DNA of 64,000 nt from Dysgonamonadaceae bacterium (GCA_031289145.1 JAITQA010000039.1:1-64000); one strand, 5' to 3'; counted from the stretch's first letter, positions 24,003 to 34,246 are shown. Program-made: numbers and translations. Notes: generated by a model not told the origin, from the letters alone.

Positions 24003-25742
24003 ATGCAAAATACGGCGAAATATAAGCAAATCTTATCTTCTCAAAAGGGCATGTTGGCATTGACCCTTGTATTCGGGTTTATTTATGAGGCAATCCTGTC
24101 CTTACAAGGTTTTGACCTGTGCGACGAAGGGTCTGCATTAACCGTTTATCAACAGATATTTACTTGTCCGTCTTCCGTTGAATACCAGTTTCTCTACTAT
24201 TTAGGCGGAGTAGTCGGAGGCGTGTGGCAGATTTTATTCGGTTTCGGAGGTATCTTGTCTTTTCGGATTTTCACCGTCATTACGCTTGTCTTAACCATTT
24301 ACTTTACCTGGCTGACGGTTAAGGATTACATAGCGCCTGTTGTTATTCCGATAGCCGTTTTTCTGGTCTTGCTGATGAGTAATTTCGGGATAATGGTTTT
24401 CTTTCACGATTACCTGACAGCCTTGTTGGTTGCCGTTTCGGCTTATTGGATACTGAAAGGATTACATTCGGGCGATTATCGCGCTTTGTTTTGGGGCGCT
24501 TTGTTTTGTGGTGTGAATATTTTTACAAGAATTCCCAACATCAGCATGCTTGCTTTGGCCGGTCTGCTTTTCATCGATTTTTACTATGAAAGAAACAGTA
24601 AAAGGTTTTGGAAAAACATATTGTATAGTGCCGCCGGATTGTTGGCCGGAATCGGTTTGGTCTTGTTGTTGATGCTGATACTCGGCCATTTGGATATTTT
24701 CACGCAAAGTGTTTTCGACAATCTTTTTTCCAAAGGCTCCCATGCCGATAGTCCGCATAATTTTTCCAAATTACTTACGGTTTATGTGCGTAATTATGTA
24801 CATATTGCGCTCTACACGCTTGTTTTTGCCGGTTCTGTCTTTTTGTTTTCCCGTGTATACAACCGTTTTAACAGTAAATGGATAAAAGCCGCCGCTATCA
24901 TTTGCTTTTCCTGTGTGGCAATTACAGTTTCCCTGTTTGCTTTCAATAACGAAAAATATTATGCACTGATACTTTCCCCATTGCTTGTTTCCTGTTATAT
25001 AGACAGAAAAAACAAATCTATTATTTTATTGAATGTCGCATCATTGATTATCATGTTCTGTCTTCCTTTGGGAAGTGATGTCGGGGTAATGAATATGGGA
25101 TATTTTTGTGTCTGGTTAGCCGGTTTTATGGCGGTACATCATGTTTACCGGCTTATTCACTATAAAGTCCGGCGTAAAAACAATTCTTATCTCGTTTTGT
25201 TTTCTGTATTTTATTTTCTTTATGTGGGTTACGGTCTCTATGTGGTATCCCGGAATGCTTATTACGACAGAGGAAGTCGGCTTGAGAAACGATTCAGGGC
25301 AAAAAATGATAAATTTACAGTTTTTGCCACTGAAGAAAAAGTAAAAGAAATTGATATCCTCTTGTCGGAATTGGCTAAATATGTAAAAAAAGGCGATTAT
25401 TTGTTTTGTTTCGAATCCTTACCGATGATTCATTATCTAACTGAGACAAAGCCGTATATAGGAAATCCGTGGGTGTGGGTGTATGACCCGGATGCATTCC
25501 GGAAGCATTTGGATAAATCGGTGGTTGAAATTCCTTTGCCGGTTGTTGTGAGGCAAAAATGTCAGCCGATAGGTGGCTATTGGACGACTAATTTTACGCA
25601 TCACAAAACGGATATCGACAAAAATGCGTACGATTACTTTTACAAGATGGAAAGTATCAATTATTTTGAAAAGTTTCTCGCAGACAATCGGTACCGGATT
25701 ACATGGGAAAACGATTTGTTTGTTATTTACACACTACCTTGA
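24003..25742 (+). CDS. Multi-spanning membrane protein, GT-C-like
   Basis: A 579-residue integral membrane protein with about a dozen hydrophobic segments in the first 440 residues and a C-terminal soluble domain of about 140 residues. An early acidic motif (CDEG) lies in the first extracytoplasmic loop, near the position of catalytic acidic residues in GT-C glycosyltransferases such as PMT/ArnT. That suggests use of a lipid-linked sugar donor, but I cannot name a substrate. The open frame begins with TTG at 23949. I chose ATG 24003 because a -7 promoter element overlaps the TTG. Its stop is 10 bases before the nuclease gene, so they may be cotranscribed. Confidence 0.6.
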   Translation: MQNTAKYKQILSSQKGMLALTLVFGFIYEAILSLQGFDLCDEGSALTVYQQIFTCPSSVEYQFLYYLGGVVGGVWQILFGFGGILSFRIFTVITLVLTIYFTWLTVKDYIAPVVIPIAVFLVLLMSNFGIMVFFHDYLTALLVAVSAYWILKGLHSGDYRALFWGALFCGVNIFTRIPNISMLALAGLLFIDFYYERNSKRFWKNILYSAAGLLAGIGLVLLLMLILGHLDIFTQSVFDNLFSKGSHADSPHNFSKLLTVYVRNYVHIALYTLVFAGSVFLFSRVYNRFNSKWIKAAAIICFSCVAITVSLFAFNNEKYYALILSPLLVSCYIDRKNKSIILLNVASLIIMFCLPLGSDVGVMNMGYFCVWLAGFMAVHHVYRLIHYKVRRKNNSYLVLFSVFYFLYVGYGLYVVSRNAYYDRGSRLEKRFRAKNDKFTVFATEEKVKEIDILLSELAKYVKKGDYLFCFESLPMIHYLTETKPYIGNPWVWVYDPDAFRKHLDKSVVEIPLPVVVRQKCQPIGGYWTTNFTHHKTDIDKNAYDYFYKMESINYFEKFLADNRYRITWENDLFVIYTLP

Positions 25743-25752
25743 ATGATTTATT

Positions 25753-28650
25753 ATGCCGAATGATTCCTGTTCGTCCCCTTTTCTCAAACTTGTTGCAGAA
25801 GACTTGCTCAAACGGTTTGGAACCGATTTGGCAGAGGTGACGCTTGTTTTCCCCAACAAAAGGGCGCGTTTGTTTTTCAACCGGTACCTGTACAAAGCCG
25901 TCAACCGTCCGCTTTGGGCGCCGCAATATCTCACTATCGACGAACTTTTTGAGCGTGCGTCCGCATATCACAAAGCGGATATGCTTCAACTGACAGGTGA
26001 CTTGTATTTAGCGTATATAGAAGTTTACAATGCCGGAAACAAGCATCCTTCGACGGAAACATTGGATGAGTTTTTCTTTTTCGGGGAAATTCTCCTGAAA
26101 GATTTCGATGATGTGGACAAAAACTTAGTTGACGTCCGTTCGCTGTTCGGTAATCTGCTGGATTTGGATCAATTAAAAGATGATTTTTCTCATTTATCCG
26201 AAACGCAACGGGAAGCGCTCAGTCGCCATTTCAAGGATGTATTTGACAATGTATTCTCAGGCGGAAGTGTTTTGAAAAATGCGTTTTGGTCTGTTTGGAA
26301 TATTCTTGGGGATGTTTATCATACATTTCGGGAAAAACTGAAAGCGCAGTCCGTCGCCTATCCGGGTATGCTGATGCGGGAAATTATTGAGGATGAAACG
26401 CTTGAATTTAAGGGCAAACAATATGTCTTTGTCGGATTCAACGTCTTGAACAAGTGTGAAAAATCTTTGTTCAAAAGATTGAAAGACAAATCTTTGTTTT
26501 ATTGGGATTACGATGTTTATTACCTTGACAAAGAAGCGGGACGATTTATTACAGACAATATCCGCGCTTTCGGTTCGGCAATGCCTGCTGTCCGTTTCGA
26601 TTCTTTTCTGGCACAGAAAAAAGACATCCGGTTTTTGGCTTCTTTTTCCGAAAGCGGACAATCGGGTGTTATACCTGCTTGGATTGATTCCCTGCAAAAG
26701 CCGTCCGATTTCACGGACCCGGATTCGGCTATCGTACTTTGCAATGAAGCGATATTGCCCGTTGTAATGCATGCCATTCCTCCGGAAAAAGTGGAAAATG
26801 TGAATATCACCATGGGGTTTCCGATTACCCAAACGCCTGTTGCCGCTTTTATCCGGGCGTTGACCGAACTCCAGACCAAGGCGTATGTATCTTCCGGCGC
26901 TTTTCATTACAAACAGGTTTTGCAGGTATTGCGGCACCCTTATACTTCGCTTATTTTTCCGGAAGCCGGAGAAACGGAACGTACCATTGTGCACAACCAT
27001 ATCTTTTTTCCCGGCAGTGAGATATTGAAAAATGAAATTCTTTTCACCTACGCCGCTACTACTGTCGATTTATGCCTTTACCTGCTGAAAGTTATAGAAA
27101 TTTTGGGAAAAACGTATAAGAACAAGCCTTTTTTCGAAGGCGTTTATGACGGATTGTACAGTGAATCGATTTTCAGGGCCTACCAAACAATCAACCGGCT
27201 GTATGGTTTGTTGTCGTCCGGCGCCTGGCAATTGGAAAAACCGACTTTTCTCCGTTTGATACGCAAAATGCTGGCGGCGATTCAGGTTCCTTTCCATGGA
27301 GAACCCGTCAAAGGTCTACAAGTGATGGGCCTTTTGGAAACACGTGCTTTAGATTTCAAAAATCTGCTTATTTTAACTGTAAACGAAGGATTTATGCCGG
27401 GTAATAATGACGAAAATTCCTTTATCCCTCATTTTCTGCGCGAACGGTTCGGAATGTCTACCATTGACCATCAGGATTCGATTTTCGCATACTATTTTTA
27501 CCGTTTGATTCAACGGGCAGAAAAAATCACTTTTGTTTACAATACGGACAAAACGCAAACAGGAAAAGCCGAAATGAGCCGTTTTCTCCTCCAACTGCTG
27601 ATTGACAGGCGTTTAAACATTGAGAGATTTACGCTTCAATCGCAAATAAACCCTTTGCAAGCGCTACCTGTCCTTATTCCTAAAACCGGAGAAATTATCC
27701 GGCAAATCAAGCATAAATACGATTTTAACACCCATCCGGAAGCAAGTCCCCTTACCCCTTCCAGCCTGAATACTTTTATTGATTGTTCGCTCCGTTTTTA
27801 CCTGCAAAAAATAAAAGGGTACGAAAGCGCTGATGATTTATCCGATGAATTGGATGCTTCCGTTTTCGGAACGATTTTTCATCATTCGGCTGAATTGTTG
27901 TATCGGGATATAGGCCGGATTGGAGAACAAAAAAACTTTTCGCCTTTCACGGTGCGAAAAGAACAGTTGGATGTTTATTTATCGGCGGATTCGGATTACC
28001 TCGTCAAAAAATTGGTTGCCAAAGCTTTCGAAAAGCATTATTTCATGGGCAGAGTAGTCGGTGAATCGCAATATAATGGGGAACAATTGATTAATTTCCG
28101 TGTAATTTGTAAGATGCTGAAGCGTTTGATAGCGTTTGACAAGAATCGTACACCCTTTACTATTGTCGGTTTGGAATGGAAAAATTATGATTTTTTCGAT
28201 TTGGATACAGCCGGTGTGAAACTCAAAATCGGTGGCATTATTGACCGGATGGATGAAAAAGAGGGTAAAATTGAGATTTTCGACTACAAGACAGGCGGAT
28301 CGGCCAAACCCTACAAAACCTTAGCCGAATTGGTCACGGAAAAAGATAAACGGGCGTCACATATTTTCCAGACCTTTGTTTATGCAGCGATATTGATACG
28401 GCAACAGCAATTTCAACTGCCTATAGTGCCGGCTTTGTTGTATATGCAGGATGCAGGCAAAGAAAATTATTCCCCTGTAATAATATATGAAAAAGAACCT
28501 GTTGAAGATTTTAGAAACCTCAATTCCGAATTTGAAAAATTGCTTGTACAAAAAATAAGCGATCTGTTTAATCCGGAAATTCCGTTTCAACAGACCGCTT
28601 ATGTAAATAATTGCACCTATTGCGAATTCAAAGAAATGTGCAACAGGTAA
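25753..28650 (+). CDS. AddB-like PD-(D/E)XK nuclease/helicase-fold protein
   Basis: A 965-residue protein of the AddB/RecB-nuclease type. The N-terminal helicase-like part begins TLVFPNKRARLFFNRYL but lacks a true Walker A GKT. The C-terminal nuclease has GGIIDRMDEKEGKIEIFDYKTG (split across about 826-845) with the D, D and K residues. An iron-sulfur site is suggested by C677 (FIDCSLRFYL) and the C-terminal C-x2-C-x5-C in NCTYCEFKEMCNR. This matches AddB of AddAB double-strand break repair. No AddA partner is in the window. It starts 10 bases after the membrane-protein gene. Confidence 0.8.
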   Translation: MPNDSCSSPFLKLVAEDLLKRFGTDLAEVTLVFPNKRARLFFNRYLYKAVNRPLWAPQYLTIDELFERASAYHKADMLQLTGDLYLAYIEVYNAGNKHPSTETLDEFFFFGEILLKDFDDVDKNLVDVRSLFGNLLDLDQLKDDFSHLSETQREALSRHFKDVFDNVFSGGSVLKNAFWSVWNILGDVYHTFREKLKAQSVAYPGMLMREIIEDETLEFKGKQYVFVGFNVLNKCEKSLFKRLKDKSLFYWDYDVYYLDKEAGRFITDNIRAFGSAMPAVRFDSFLAQKKDIRFLASFSESGQSGVIPAWIDSLQKPSDFTDPDSAIVLCNEAILPVVMHAIPPEKVENVNITMGFPITQTPVAAFIRALTELQTKAYVSSGAFHYKQVLQVLRHPYTSLIFPEAGETERTIVHNHIFFPGSEILKNEILFTYAATTVDLCLYLLKVIEILGKTYKNKPFFEGVYDGLYSESIFRAYQTINRLYGLLSSGAWQLEKPTFLRLIRKMLAAIQVPFHGEPVKGLQVMGLLETRALDFKNLLILTVNEGFMPGNNDENSFIPHFLRERFGMSTIDHQDSIFAYYFYRLIQRAEKITFVYNTDKTQTGKAEMSRFLLQLLIDRRLNIERFTLQSQINPLQALPVLIPKTGEIIRQIKHKYDFNTHPEASPLTPSSLNTFIDCSLRFYLQKIKGYESADDLSDELDASVFGTIFHHSAELLYRDIGRIGEQKNFSPFTVRKEQLDVYLSADSDYLVKKLVAKAFEKHYFMGRVVGESQYNGEQLINFRVICKMLKRLIAFDKNRTPFTIVGLEWKNYDFFDLDTAGVKLKIGGIIDRMDEKEGKIEIFDYKTGGSAKPYKTLAELVTEKDKRASHIFQTFVYAAILIRQQQFQLPIVPALLYMQDAGKENYSPVIIYEKEPVEDFRNLNSEFEKLLVQKISDLFNPEIPFQQTAYVNNCTYCEFKEMCNR

Positions 28651-28651
28651 T

Positions 28652-28948
28652 TTACTTTTTCCCAGCAGATTTTTTTTCGGCTACCGCTTCTGTATTTGTG
28701 CAAGAAGAGGCTTTTGCATCGGATTTTTTTTCTGCACAGCATGCTTTTGTTTCACCCGCCTTCGCGTCGGATTTTTTTTCTGCACAACAATCTTTTCCTT
28801 CTGACTTATGTTCCGAACAGCATTCTTTTTTGTCGCTATTCTCTACTTTTGCCGGTGTTTTCTCTTTTTTGTCCTGAGCCATAACGGTAAGAGAAACAGA
28901 AATTGTCAAGGCTAAAACCATGACTGCTGAAAGTAATACCTTTTTCAT
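28652..28948 (-). CDS. Secreted Cys-pair, Lys-rich small protein
   Basis: A 98-residue protein with a clear signal peptide (1-24, ending VMAQ). The mature part is almost all Lys, Glu, Asp, Ser and Ala with three CC pairs in repeated units (KECCSEHK, KDCCAEKKSDAKA, KACCAEKKSDAKA) and a final single Cys. No globular fold is likely. Paired cysteines in a charged, repeat-built periplasmic protein suggest metal binding, but no family is recognised. It is convergent with the nuclease gene (the two stop codons are 1 base apart) and has its own promoter at 28979-28986. Confidence 0.75.
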   Translation of the reverse strand: MKKVLLSAVMVLALTISVSLTVMAQDKKEKTPAKVENSDKKECCSEHKSEGKDCCAEKKSDAKAGETKACCAEKKSDAKASSCTNTEAVAEKKSAGKK

Positions 28949-28978
28949 ACGCTAATAATATATTTATAAATATTGCGG

Positions 28979-28986
28979 CAAAGGTA
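28979..28986 (-). promoter_or_regulatory. Putative -7 element TACCTTTG
   Basis: The minus strand reads TACCTTTG 31 bases upstream of the ATG at 28948, with standard spacing for a short leader. The rest of the 28949-29220 spacer is AT-rich and holds no other gene that I can see. Confidence 0.5.
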
Positions 28987-29186
28987 AAGCATTTTTTGCA
29001 TTTTATGTATAAACAGGTAATTAAATAAATTTAAAATAGTATAATTATGCTTTTGCTTATCCTTATCCTTATCCTTTTGTATTGCTATATATTACTAAGG
29101 TATAAAAAATAGCTGAAAATAGACAGCTCACAGCTAAAAAGACAAAAAAAAATCGCTATTTATTATTATAGAAAAAAAAGAACTTG

Positions 29187-29194
29187 TATCTTTG
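29187..29194 (+). promoter_or_regulatory. Putative -7 element TATCTTTG
   Basis: TATCTTTG lies 27 bases before the ATG of the DUF3298 lipoprotein gene at 29221. Confidence 0.5.
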
Positions 29195-29220
29195 TGGAAA
29201 ATTTTTATTGAACTTTATTT

Positions 29221-30072
29221 ATGAAGAAAATTTGTTATAAAACAATCGCTTTGTTTGTTACGGCCTATTTTTTATTGTCTGTTTTTTCTTGTAAACACAG
29301 CGTAAAAAGTAATGAAACTGTATTCGACACTATTCGTGTGGACCGTACCCATTTTTTTGCGAATGATACCTCCGGTAACTTAAAATGTCATCTGGATATT
29401 TCATTTGTTTATCCGAAATCTTTTGCAGACACCTCACAACAGAAAAAAATACAAGCTGTTTTTGTTGAGAAAATGCTGTCAAAGCAGTTTTCCTCCCTGT
29501 CTCCGGAGAAAGCAATTGAAGCCTATACCCAACAATACATCAAAGATTTTGACGCATTGTTCAATTCGGAAAATTTCAATCCGGAAGATTATGGTTCGGA
29601 AGATGAAACCGGCTTTTCATACTATCAGCACCTCAAAAACGAAATTGTTTTCAGAAAAGATAATTTCATTTCTTTTATAGTTGAAAATGAAGTATATGAA
29701 GGTGGAGCGCATGGCTCGCACTGTATATCCGCTTATGTTTTGGATACCCTTACCGGCGAACTGCTGAACCAGGAGGATTTTGCAGGCGTTAATTACAAAA
29801 AGAATGTAGCAGACATTATTATCCGGAAGATTGCAGAAGCGAACGGTGTTGAGACTGTGGAAGAATTGGAAAATACCGGTTATATCAATATCAGGGAATT
29901 AGAGCCGAACGGTAATTTTACTATTGATGATGAAGGTATTACCTATTATTTTAACGAATATGAAATTGCCGCTTTTTTCATTGGCGTCACAAAAGTATTC
30001 ATTCCATACCGGGAATTTAGTATCTATCTGATTCAGGATAGTCCGATTTCTTCTTTGGCAGGCTTACAATAA
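29221..30072 (+). CDS. DUF3298/DUF4163-type lipoprotein
   Basis: A 283-residue secreted lipoprotein: signal with FSC lipobox at about residue 23. The middle has the EGGAHG motif followed by a segment with LTGELLNQEDF, which is typical of the DUF4163-DUF3298 pair also seen in RsiV-like proteins that bind lysozyme. The C-terminus has YFNEYEIAAFFIG, matching the family pattern of a tyrosine-rich final strand. Its stop is 3 bases before rsmG, so it may be cotranscribed. Its exact role is unknown. Confidence 0.8.
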   Translation: MKKICYKTIALFVTAYFLLSVFSCKHSVKSNETVFDTIRVDRTHFFANDTSGNLKCHLDISFVYPKSFADTSQQKKIQAVFVEKMLSKQFSSLSPEKAIEAYTQQYIKDFDALFNSENFNPEDYGSEDETGFSYYQHLKNEIVFRKDNFISFIVENEVYEGGAHGSHCISAYVLDTLTGELLNQEDFAGVNYKKNVADIIIRKIAEANGVETVEELENTGYINIRELEPNGNFTIDDEGITYYFNEYEIAAFFIGVTKVFIPYREFSIYLIQDSPISSLAGLQ

Positions 30073-30074
30073 TA

Positions 30075-30695
30075 ATGGAGGTTATAGAAAAATATTTTCC
30101 TGAATTAACAGAAAACCAGAAATATCAGTTTTCGGCTTTGACGGGACTTTATACGGATTGGAATGCAAAAATCAATCTTATCTCTCGCAAAGATATTGGA
30201 AATTTAGGCGAGAAGCATATTCTTCATTCGTTGGGGATTGCCAAAGTTATCCGTTTTACGGATGGTACAACGGCTTTAGATGTTGGTACGGGTGGTGGAT
30301 TTCCGGGAATTCCATTGGCGATTTTATTTCCGAAAGTACGTTTTGTCTTGTTGGACAGTATTGGGAAAAAAATAAAAGTAGCCGAAAATATTGCTGCCGA
30401 AATCGGATTGGAAAATGTGGAATGTATCCGGTCACGAATAGAAGACGAAAAAAGAAAATTCGATTTTCTGCTTAGCCGTGCCGTAATGCCATTGTCCGAT
30501 TTGGTGAAAGTTGGCAAAAAAAATATAGCAAAAGAACAACGAAATGCCCTTCCAAATGGTTATATCTGCTTAAAAGGAGGGGATTTGCAAGCCGAAATTT
30601 TTCCATTCAGGAATAAAGCCATCGTTTACGAACTGAGCGATTTTTTCGAAGAAACGTTCTTTCTGACAAAAAAAACAGTATATTTACCTTTTTAA
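30075..30695 (+). CDS. rsmG: 16S rRNA (guanine527-N7)-methyltransferase RsmG
   Basis: A 206-residue SAM methyltransferase that modifies G527 of 16S rRNA. It has NLISRKD (34-40) near the N-terminus, the SAM-binding LDVGTGGGFPGIPLAI (68-83) and LSRAVMPL later, all characteristic of RsmG/GidB. Length is normal. It follows the lipoprotein gene closely and precedes the hydrolase gene by 24 bases. Confidence 0.96.
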   Translation: MEVIEKYFPELTENQKYQFSALTGLYTDWNAKINLISRKDIGNLGEKHILHSLGIAKVIRFTDGTTALDVGTGGGFPGIPLAILFPKVRFVLLDSIGKKIKVAENIAAEIGLENVECIRSRIEDEKRKFDFLLSRAVMPLSDLVKVGKKNIAKEQRNALPNGYICLKGGDLQAEIFPFRNKAIVYELSDFFEETFFLTKKTVYLPF

Positions 30696-30719
30696 ATTTC
30701 GAATTTACAAACTATTGTT

Positions 30720-31352
30720 ATGTTACAAATAAAAGTTTTTGTTTTTAATCCGGTAATGGTAAACACTTATCTCTTGTATGACGAGACAAAAGAAGCTGCC
30801 GTTATTGACTGCGGTGCATCGACAGCCGCCGAAAAAGCGCAATTGTCTGATTTTGTCAAAAATAATGGTTTGACACTGAAACAATTAGTGAATACCCACC
30901 TGCATTTCGACCATGTATTGGGTAATCGTTTCGTGTATGAAAACTATGGATTGAAACCAAAGTATAATTCGGGTGATGAGCCGATGCAAAAAACGATGTC
31001 CCGCATTTCTCCCATCAAATACGACCCGGTATTGGCCGGTGATTATCTCAACGAGAATGATGAAATTTCTTTTGGCAATACCACTTTGAAAGTCTTTCAG
31101 ACACCGGGACATTCGCCCGGAAGTCTTTCTTTTTATTCCGAAAAAGACGGATGTGTTTTTACCGGTGACGCCTTGTTCCATTTAGACATCGGCCGCACAG
31201 ATTTGTGGGGCGGAAATCATTCGGAATTGATTGCTTCTATCCGGGAAAAACTTTTGACTTTGCCCGCAGAAACCCTTGTCTATCCCGGTCACGAAGAACC
31301 TTCGACCATCGAGGAAGAAAAATTGTATAATCCGCATTTAAACATATTGTAA
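30720..31352 (+). CDS. Metallo-beta-lactamase-fold hydrolase (glyoxalase II-like)
   Basis: A 210-residue hydrolase. The zinc motif is THLHFDH (59-65), followed by PGHSPGS, FTGDALF and YPGHEEPS, supplying the other ligands. This matches the small glyoxalase II/YcbL-type hydrolases, and the substrate cannot be narrowed further. It lies in a same-strand run rsmG, this gene, gcvP with gaps of 24 and 29 bases. Confidence 0.9.
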   Translation: MLQIKVFVFNPVMVNTYLLYDETKEAAVIDCGASTAAEKAQLSDFVKNNGLTLKQLVNTHLHFDHVLGNRFVYENYGLKPKYNSGDEPMQKTMSRISPIKYDPVLAGDYLNENDEISFGNTTLKVFQTPGHSPGSLSFYSEKDGCVFTGDALFHLDIGRTDLWGGNHSELIASIREKLLTLPAETLVYPGHEEPSTIEEEKLYNPHLNIL

Positions 31353-31381
31353 TTATAAATAAGTAAATCGTAAATAAAAAT

Positions 31382-34246
31382 ATGAGTAAAGAATTCGTTT
31401 GCCGCCATGTCGGCTTGGCTGAAAAAGATGTACAAACCATGCTTTCTACACTAGGCGTTTCCCATCTTGAACAATTGATTGACGAAACTATTCCCGGAAA
31501 TATCCGCTTACCCAAAGCATTGGATTTGCCGGAAGCGATGACCGAACGCGAATATGCCGAGCATATTGCTGAAATCGCTTCTAAAAATGAAGTTTTCACT
31601 TCCTATATCGGCCTGGGTTGGTACGATACGGTCACGCCTGCAGCTATCCTCCGCAATGTGTTTGAAAATCCGGTTTGGTACACTTCCTATACACCTTATC
31701 AAGCTGAAATTTCACAAGGCCGTTTGGAAGCTTTGCTCAATTTCCAAACCATGATTAGTGATTTGACAGGACTCCCTCTTGCCAACTGTTCTTTGCTGGA
31801 TGAAGCTACTGCCGCCGCCGAATCGGCCAACCTGTTTTTCGGCGCCAGAAACCGGGAGCAAATCAAAAACAATGCCAATATCTTGTTTGTGGACAAGCAT
31901 GTATTCGATTCAACCATTGCCGTTTTGAAAACCAGGACAGCCCCACATGGTATCGAATTGCAATGCGGAGATTACAATTCTTATGAATTTACAGACAAAG
32001 TATTCGGCGCCATAGTGCAATATCCCAATGCCGACGGTTCGATTGCAGATTATACCGAATTTGTTGCCCGGGCGAATGCTGCCGGTGTGAAAGTTGCCGT
32101 CGCTGCCGATTTACTGAGCTTGTGTATCCTGACGCCTCCCGGTGAATGGGGTGCAGATGTGGTTTTTGGAACTTCCCAACGCTTCGGAATACCGATGTTT
32201 TATGGTGGGCCATCGGCTGCTTATTTGGCTGTCAAAGAAGAATACAAGCGCATTATCCCCGGACGAATCATCGGTATTTCCAAAGACGTTTATGGAAAGA
32301 AAGCCTATCGCATGGCTTTGCAGACCCGTGAACAACATATTAAACGAGAAAAGGCGACTTCCAATATTTGTACGGCTCAAGCATTATTAGCCACAATGGC
32401 TTCTTTTTATGCTGTTTATCATGGACCGACCGGACTTAAAAATATAGCGGAAAGAGTCCATTCTTTCGCCGGTTTGTTGTCGGAAGAGTTGGCTAAATTA
32501 GGCTACGTACAAGAAAACACCTTCTTTTTCGATACCTTAAAAATCCGCTTACCGGAAAATGCTTCGATAGCCGTTTTGCAGGAAACCGCCCTCGAATGCA
32601 GGGTCAATCTGCGCTATTTCGAAGCGGGAGCTATCGGAATCAGTATCGACGAAACTACGTTGACGGAAGATATCGGCGTATTGCTCTATATTTTTACAGA
32701 AGCGCTAAAACAACCGCTTATTACGCCGGAAGAATTGAATGAAGGTATTGAAATTCCCCGAAAAATTTATTTTGATAAGCGATTCCTTCGCGCTACTCCC
32801 TATCTGACGCATCCGGTTTTCAATACTTATCGTTCGGAAACCGAATTAATGCGCTATATTAAAAAATTGGAATTACGGGATATTTCCCTTACACATTCCA
32901 TGATTTCATTGGGTTCTTGTACGATGAAACTGAATGCCGCTTCGGAATTGTTGCCGCTGAACAATCCCGGATTTACAGGATTGCATCCATACGCTCCGGA
33001 AGACCAGGCAGAAGGATACCGGGAATTAATCGAAAACTTAGCTGCCTACCTGGGTGAAATAACCGGTTTGCCGGGCGTCAGTTTTCAGCCAAATTCCGGT
33101 GCAGCAGGCGAATATGCCGGTTTGATGACTATCCGGGGATACTTGAAATCGAAAGGGCAGGGCAGTCGGAATATTGTGTTGATTCCGGCATCCGCTCACG
33201 GAACCAACCCGGCCAGCGCTATACAGGCAGGATTCCAAACCATCACCGTTAAAACAGACGAATCAGGCAATACCGATATCAATGACCTGAAAATCAAAGC
33301 GGAAGAGAATAAAGATTCCTTAGCTGCCCTGATGATTACCTATCCTTCCACACATGGTATTTTTGAAACCAATATTATGGAAATCTGTCAAATCATTCAC
33401 GCCAATGGGGGGCAAGTCTATATGGATGGCGCCAATATGAACGCACAGGTGGGATTGACCAATCCCGGATTTATCGGAGCAGACGTATGTCACCTGAATT
33501 TGCATAAAACATTTGCTATTCCGCATGGTGGAGGAGGTCCCGGCGAAGGGCCGATTTGCGTAACCAAGCAGTTGATTCCTTTCTTGCCTTCACATCCTGT
33601 CAAAGACGGTTCTGATTTGAATACGGTAGCTGCTGCTCCTTTCGGAAGTGCAGGCATCCTGCCCATTACCTACGGATACATCCGGATGATGGGCGCTGAA
33701 GGATTGCGTTTGGCAACCCAAATCGCTATACTGAACGCCAACTATCTGGCTGCCAAATTAGAAAAAGCCTACGGTATTGTTTACAAAGGCGCTTGGAGTA
33801 GGGTAGGGCACGAGTTAATTCTCGAATGTCGGAACATAAAAGATTATTCGGGTATTTCCGAAACGGATATTGCGAAACGGTTGATAGATTTTGGGTTTCA
33901 TGCCCCTACTTTGTCTTTTCCTGTCCATGGAACACTCATGATAGAGCCTACAGAAAGTGAAAGCCTTCGGGAATTGGACCGTTTTGTGGAAGCCATGCTG
34001 ACTATCCGTGAAGAAATTGATGAAGTAGCGCAAAGGAAAGCAGATAAGGAAGATAATGTACTTGTTAATGCTCCTCACCCGCAATATGAAATATGTGCCG
34101 ATGAATGGAAGCATGCTTATTCGAGGTCAAAAGCCGCTTTCCCTTTAGACTGGATTCAGGAAAATAAGTTCTGGGTGAATGTAGCCAGGGTTGACAATGC
34201 TTTTGGAGACAGGAATTTGGTTGCTGTACAATGTGATTGTGATTAA
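31382..34246 (+). CDS. gcvP: Glycine dehydrogenase (decarboxylating), P-protein
   Basis: A 954-residue P-protein of the glycine cleavage system, with both halves fused as in E. coli. It begins with the family-typical FVCRHVGLAEKDV, has TPYQAEISQGRLEAL in the N-terminal half, and the PLP-binding lysine in NLHKTFAIPHGGGGPG at about residue 700-715. GSCTMKLNAASE marks the start of the C-terminal half. The other subunits (GcvT, GcvH) are not in the window. Confidence 0.97.
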   Translation: MSKEFVCRHVGLAEKDVQTMLSTLGVSHLEQLIDETIPGNIRLPKALDLPEAMTEREYAEHIAEIASKNEVFTSYIGLGWYDTVTPAAILRNVFENPVWYTSYTPYQAEISQGRLEALLNFQTMISDLTGLPLANCSLLDEATAAAESANLFFGARNREQIKNNANILFVDKHVFDSTIAVLKTRTAPHGIELQCGDYNSYEFTDKVFGAIVQYPNADGSIADYTEFVARANAAGVKVAVAADLLSLCILTPPGEWGADVVFGTSQRFGIPMFYGGPSAAYLAVKEEYKRIIPGRIIGISKDVYGKKAYRMALQTREQHIKREKATSNICTAQALLATMASFYAVYHGPTGLKNIAERVHSFAGLLSEELAKLGYVQENTFFFDTLKIRLPENASIAVLQETALECRVNLRYFEAGAIGISIDETTLTEDIGVLLYIFTEALKQPLITPEELNEGIEIPRKIYFDKRFLRATPYLTHPVFNTYRSETELMRYIKKLELRDISLTHSMISLGSCTMKLNAASELLPLNNPGFTGLHPYAPEDQAEGYRELIENLAAYLGEITGLPGVSFQPNSGAAGEYAGLMTIRGYLKSKGQGSRNIVLIPASAHGTNPASAIQAGFQTITVKTDESGNTDINDLKIKAEENKDSLAALMITYPSTHGIFETNIMEICQIIHANGGQVYMDGANMNAQVGLTNPGFIGADVCHLNLHKTFAIPHGGGGPGEGPICVTKQLIPFLPSHPVKDGSDLNTVAAAPFGSAGILPITYGYIRMMGAEGLRLATQIAILNANYLAAKLEKAYGIVYKGAWSRVGHELILECRNIKDYSGISETDIAKRLIDFGFHAPTLSFPVHGTLMIEPTESESLRELDRFVEAMLTIREEIDEVAQRKADKEDNVLVNAPHPQYEICADEWKHAYSRSKAAFPLDWIQENKFWVNVARVDNAFGDRNLVAVQCDCD

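Noticed and set aside
26257..27000. 247-residue minus-strand frame in the AddB-like gene
   Set aside because: Antisense shadow of a gene with clear nuclease motifs.
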